Positions 18,931 to 20,836 of a stretch of 20,836 nucleotides of DNA are shown here, one piece after another. The notes beneath the pieces are model-generated. The model made no database searches, was not told the DNA's origin, and worked only from the letters and a program-made list of their open reading frames with translations. Source of the DNA: Isotricha intestinalis (taxonomy: Eukaryota > Ciliophora > Litostomatea > Vestibuliferida > Isotrichidae); assembly GCA_023807065.1 (NCBI GenBank), contig JAJJLU010000730.1, forward strand, positions 1-20,836, written 5' to 3'. Numbering within the stretch: the stretch's first letter is position 1; each line of letters opens with the position of its first letter. The translations under genes and the position numbers were made by a program.

Positions 18931-20111
18931 TATATGGAAATAATAACATTTTAAATAACAACAATCAAGATTTTTTAAACGATGATTTAAAAGAAATTAA
19001 TTTATTGAATTCAAATGAAAATTATATATTTGATAAAAATAATATAAATCAAAATAAAGATTCAAATATTGATTTTTCTCCAATTTCAAATATAAAATAT
19101 TTACATCAAAATTTTGAATCAAAAACAAAAAATTCAACTTTTGAAACTTTAAATACAGGAAATTCAAATAATAAAAAAGTTTCAAATTTTCCAAAAAAAA
19201 ATTTAAATAATAATTATAATATAGAAATAGGGAATGAAGATATTAAAAAAATAAATTTATTAATTCAAAAAATTAGAGAAAATAATAAAGAGAATTTAAA
19301 TTCATTAGAAGAAATAAAAAATAAAAAAGAAAAAGAATTAAATAAATTAAAAAATCAAGAATTTTCAAATTCAAAAAAAATAAATGTTCAAAGATTAGAA
19401 ATAAAAGATTTATTAGATTTTGATAATGATAATTTAGAAAATAATGATAATAACAAAGAAAGTATATTTAATAAATTAGTAAATTTAACAAATATAAATT
19501 ATAATGAAACTTCAATTACAGAAAATAATATTTCTCATTCTTATAATAAATATAAATATAATAAGAATTTATCAAATAGAAAAAAATATGATAAAGAAAT
19601 AACTTTTAATGATATAAATAATAATTTAAATAAATTAAATGAAAATTCAAAAAGAAATATATCTTTTTCAGAAAATAAAAAATCTAATTTTGATAATAAT
19701 AATAAATTAGATAATAATAATTATATTAAAAATTATAAATTAAATCAAATTTCTTTTCCAAATTCAAATAGAAATGATTATAAATTTGATTTTGATAAAA
19801 AAATAATTTCAAAAGAAAAAAAAAAGAGTGATAAATTTTATGAAAAAGCAGAAATTAAAAATGATTATTTTAGTTTAAGAAAAATAAATGATAATCATAA
19901 AGATTTAACTAATCAAAATTTAATTTTTGATACTTTTCAAAATAATAATGAAAGAAATAATGATATTAAAAGTAAATTAAATGAAAATTTATCTACTTTA
20001 AATTTAAGAGAAAATGAATATTCTTTTAATAATTTTATTATGCCTGTTAATCCAATGAATGATGTTCTTTATGCTAAAGTAAATTATTTATATGGTTCAA
20101 AAAATCAATAA
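14394..20111 (+). CDS. Giant Asn-rich low-complexity protein, 1905 residues
   Basis: One uninterrupted frame runs from ATG (MLNKSNSKKEKSFERNS) to TAA. Most of the protein is Asn/Lys/Glu/Asp low-complexity sequence, with a three-copy 23-residue tandem repeat at about residues 947-1015 and a run of 26 Asn at about residues 1487-1512. Less repetitive islands stand out: the N-terminal 250 residues (KTISFSENINFYLF, DNFPYKKYELDNKR), an acidic patch (EEDEEEYYD, about residue 1225), a coiled coil near 1615-1665 (LIQKIRENNKENLNSLEEI), and a C-terminus (MPVNPMNDVLYAKVNYLYG from 1883). Ser-Pro sites recur (KSPLKSIL, DLSPIVQ, KSPTNS, FSPISN), suggesting phosphorylation. There is no signal peptide or membrane helix. 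I do not recognise a family; a largely disordered scaffold is an inference. The maintained frame over 5.7 kb of near-homopolymeric codons supports a real, selected gene. Confidence 0.8.
17232..17471 (+). repeat. 69-bp in-frame tandem repeat
   Basis: Three units start at 17232, 17301 and 17370, and a fourth, partial unit starts at 17439. Each unit encodes 23 residues made of two related halves, KGNNNLNNKND and KGNNNLDNNKYN. The units are almost identical at the DNA level and differ mainly by AAC/AAT swaps in Asn codons. Degenerate half-units lie upstream (from about 17136). The 69-base length keeps the reading frame, so copy-number change alters only protein length. Confidence 0.92.
18852..18929 (+). 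repeat. (AAT)26 microsatellite encoding poly-Asn
   Basis: Twenty-six consecutive AAT codons follow AGATAT and precede GTATATGG in the Asn-rich gene. No AAC interrupts the run, which points to recent slippage growth rather than old conserved coding. Length is probably polymorphic and may be mis-sized in assembly. Confidence 0.92.
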
Positions 20112-20362
20112 ATAAATTTATTTATTAAATTATTTAATTTTGAATAACTTTAATTAATAAAAAAAGAAGAAAAATTATTTTATTTGCATTGTTTTTTTTA
20201 AAAAATAATGTAAATGCTATCTTAATAAAAATAGATTTTCTCAAATTATTAATAATTAAAAAATAAACTTAACATTTTTAAATAATGGACAAAAAAAAAT
20301 ATTTTCATTTTTTTTATAAATGTTTATTTTTTATTTTAATTTATATTTATGAAGAATATATT
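20112..20362. other. Spacer downstream of the Asn-rich gene
   Basis: These 251 bases follow the TAA of the Asn-rich gene and precede the conserved leader segment of the protease gene. They are A/T-rich with no open frame of note and no repeat. The 3' end of the upstream transcript should lie here. Confidence 0.5.
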
Positions 20363-20450
20363 TATTAACAATTTCTTTGAACTTATTTTAAATTTTTATT
20401 TTAAATATAAGGATAATTTACTTTTTCAACTAATTTCTTATTTTAAAATT
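20363..20450 (+). promoter_or_regulatory. Leader/upstream segment of the protease gene (copy 2)
   Basis: This segment lies 120-207 bases before the ATG of the protease gene and matches the minus-strand segment at 7107-7200 over about 88 bases. Shared words in order are TTTGAACTTATTT, ATTTTTATTTTAAAT, ATAAGGATAAT, TTTTTCAACT and TTATTTT. Retention beside two protease copies suggests it is the family's promoter or 5' leader. The match could equally reflect simple recent duplication without function. Confidence 0.6.
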
Positions 20451-20569
20451 TTTCTTTTTTAAAATAGTACAAACTTTTATCTTAACAATAATAATTATTT
20501 TTATGTAATATTTTATAAAATATATTTATAAATAAAAGAAATAAGGATTGGATAATAAATAGAAAAAAA

Positions 20570-20836
20570 ATGGGAGTCTGTGACAGTTTAAATAAAAAAC
20601 ATATAAATGTTGATGAAATTAAAGGAAATGATAAAAATAAAAAAAAAGATTATAATCCAGAAAAAATAATAAAAGGAGAAAAAAGACCAATTCCTTTAAA
20701 TGAAACAAACAGAATTCTCAAAAAAGCAATTTCAATATGTAAAATATTAAAAGGAAATGAAGAAGGTTCAGGATTCTTTTGTAAAATTAATATAAAAGGA
20801 AAAGAAATGAAAGTATTATTTACAAATAATCATGTA
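20570..20836 (+). CDS. Trypsin-like serine protease, 5' part only (runs off the window)
   Basis: The first 89 residues are present, starting at an ATG after eight A residues. MGVCDSLNKKHINVDEIKG has Gly2 and Cys4, a myristoylation/palmitoylation-type terminus close to that of the CAP-like protein at 13397. A Lys/Asn-rich linker follows, then RPIPLNETNRILKKAISICK and the opening of a trypsin-like fold: GSGFFCKI (66-73) and VLFTNNHV (82-89), where His88 fits the catalytic His. Asp, Ser and everything after lie outside the window. The decayed relative at 12082-13224 predicts the rest: a GSSGSPI nucleophile motif, a linker and BspA-type leucine-rich repeats. With no signal peptide it would act inside the cell at a membrane. 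The frame is intact as far as it can be seen. Confidence 0.82.
   Translation, partial: MGVCDSLNKKHINVDEIKGNDKNKKKDYNPEKIIKGEKRPIPLNETNRILKKAISICKILKGNEEGSGFFCKINIKGKEMKVLFTNNHV

Noticed and set aside
1..20836. Plasmodium or Dictyostelium origin because of AT bias and poly-Asn.
   Set aside because: The CCCCAAT telomere and the protease plus BspA-repeat and CAP-like protein types fit a ciliate better; composition alone is not diagnostic.
1..20836. tRNA, rRNA, CRISPR or transposon features.
   Set aside because: No G/C-rich foldable segment, spaced identical repeats, terminal inverted repeats or transposase motifs were seen on either strand.

Overview
The window looks like the telomeric end of a very AT-rich eukaryotic chromosome, most likely a ciliate macronuclear chromosome. 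Its first 15 bases are phased CCCCAAT units, a ciliate-type telomere. The genes are Asn/Lys-rich, appear intron-free and are separated by short gene-poor AT spacers. Six of the seven complete genes stop at TAA; one stops at TGA followed directly by TAA. TAA therefore acts as a stop here, unlike in Tetrahymena or Paramecium. A CCCCAAT telomere, very low GC and a near-standard code would fit a rumen/trichostome ciliate such as Entodinium. That placement rests on recalled knowledge and is not proven by the sequence.

Layout. After the telomere and a short subtelomeric stretch comes a small coiled-coil gene (minus, 296-973). A gene-poor, decayed stretch follows (974-2414). Next is a large Lys/Glu-rich coiled-coil protein with an EF-hand-like module (plus, to 5598), with a one-base frame break near its start. 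Then come four minus-strand genes: an unknown basic protein (5940-6557), a PROPPIN/Atg18-WIPI beta-propeller (7268-8455), an unknown 579-residue protein with a repeated motif (8712-10451) and a Pho80-like cyclin (10973-11590). The plus strand then carries a CAP/SCP-like MGxC protein (13397-14089), a 1905-residue Asn-rich protein (14394-20111) and the start of a trypsin-like protease gene that runs off the end (20570 onward).

The main theme that ordinary gene calling would miss is a family of trypsin-like protease genes. Besides the apparently intact copy at the right edge, there is a near-full-length decayed copy at 12082-13224 that still shows the order protease, linker, one BspA-type leucine-rich repeat, C-terminus; its catalytic His has become Arg. 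A truncated antisense copy lies at 6841-7106. About 90 bases directly upstream of the truncated copy closely match the region upstream of the intact gene, so the leader was duplicated with the gene.

The intact protease and the CAP-like protein begin with similar MGxC termini, which suggests both are anchored to membranes by myristate and palmitate. The other genes (autophagy-type PROPPIN, cyclin, cytoskeletal-looking proteins) look like ordinary nuclear genes with no evident operon logic. I found no tRNA, rRNA, transposase or CRISPR array.
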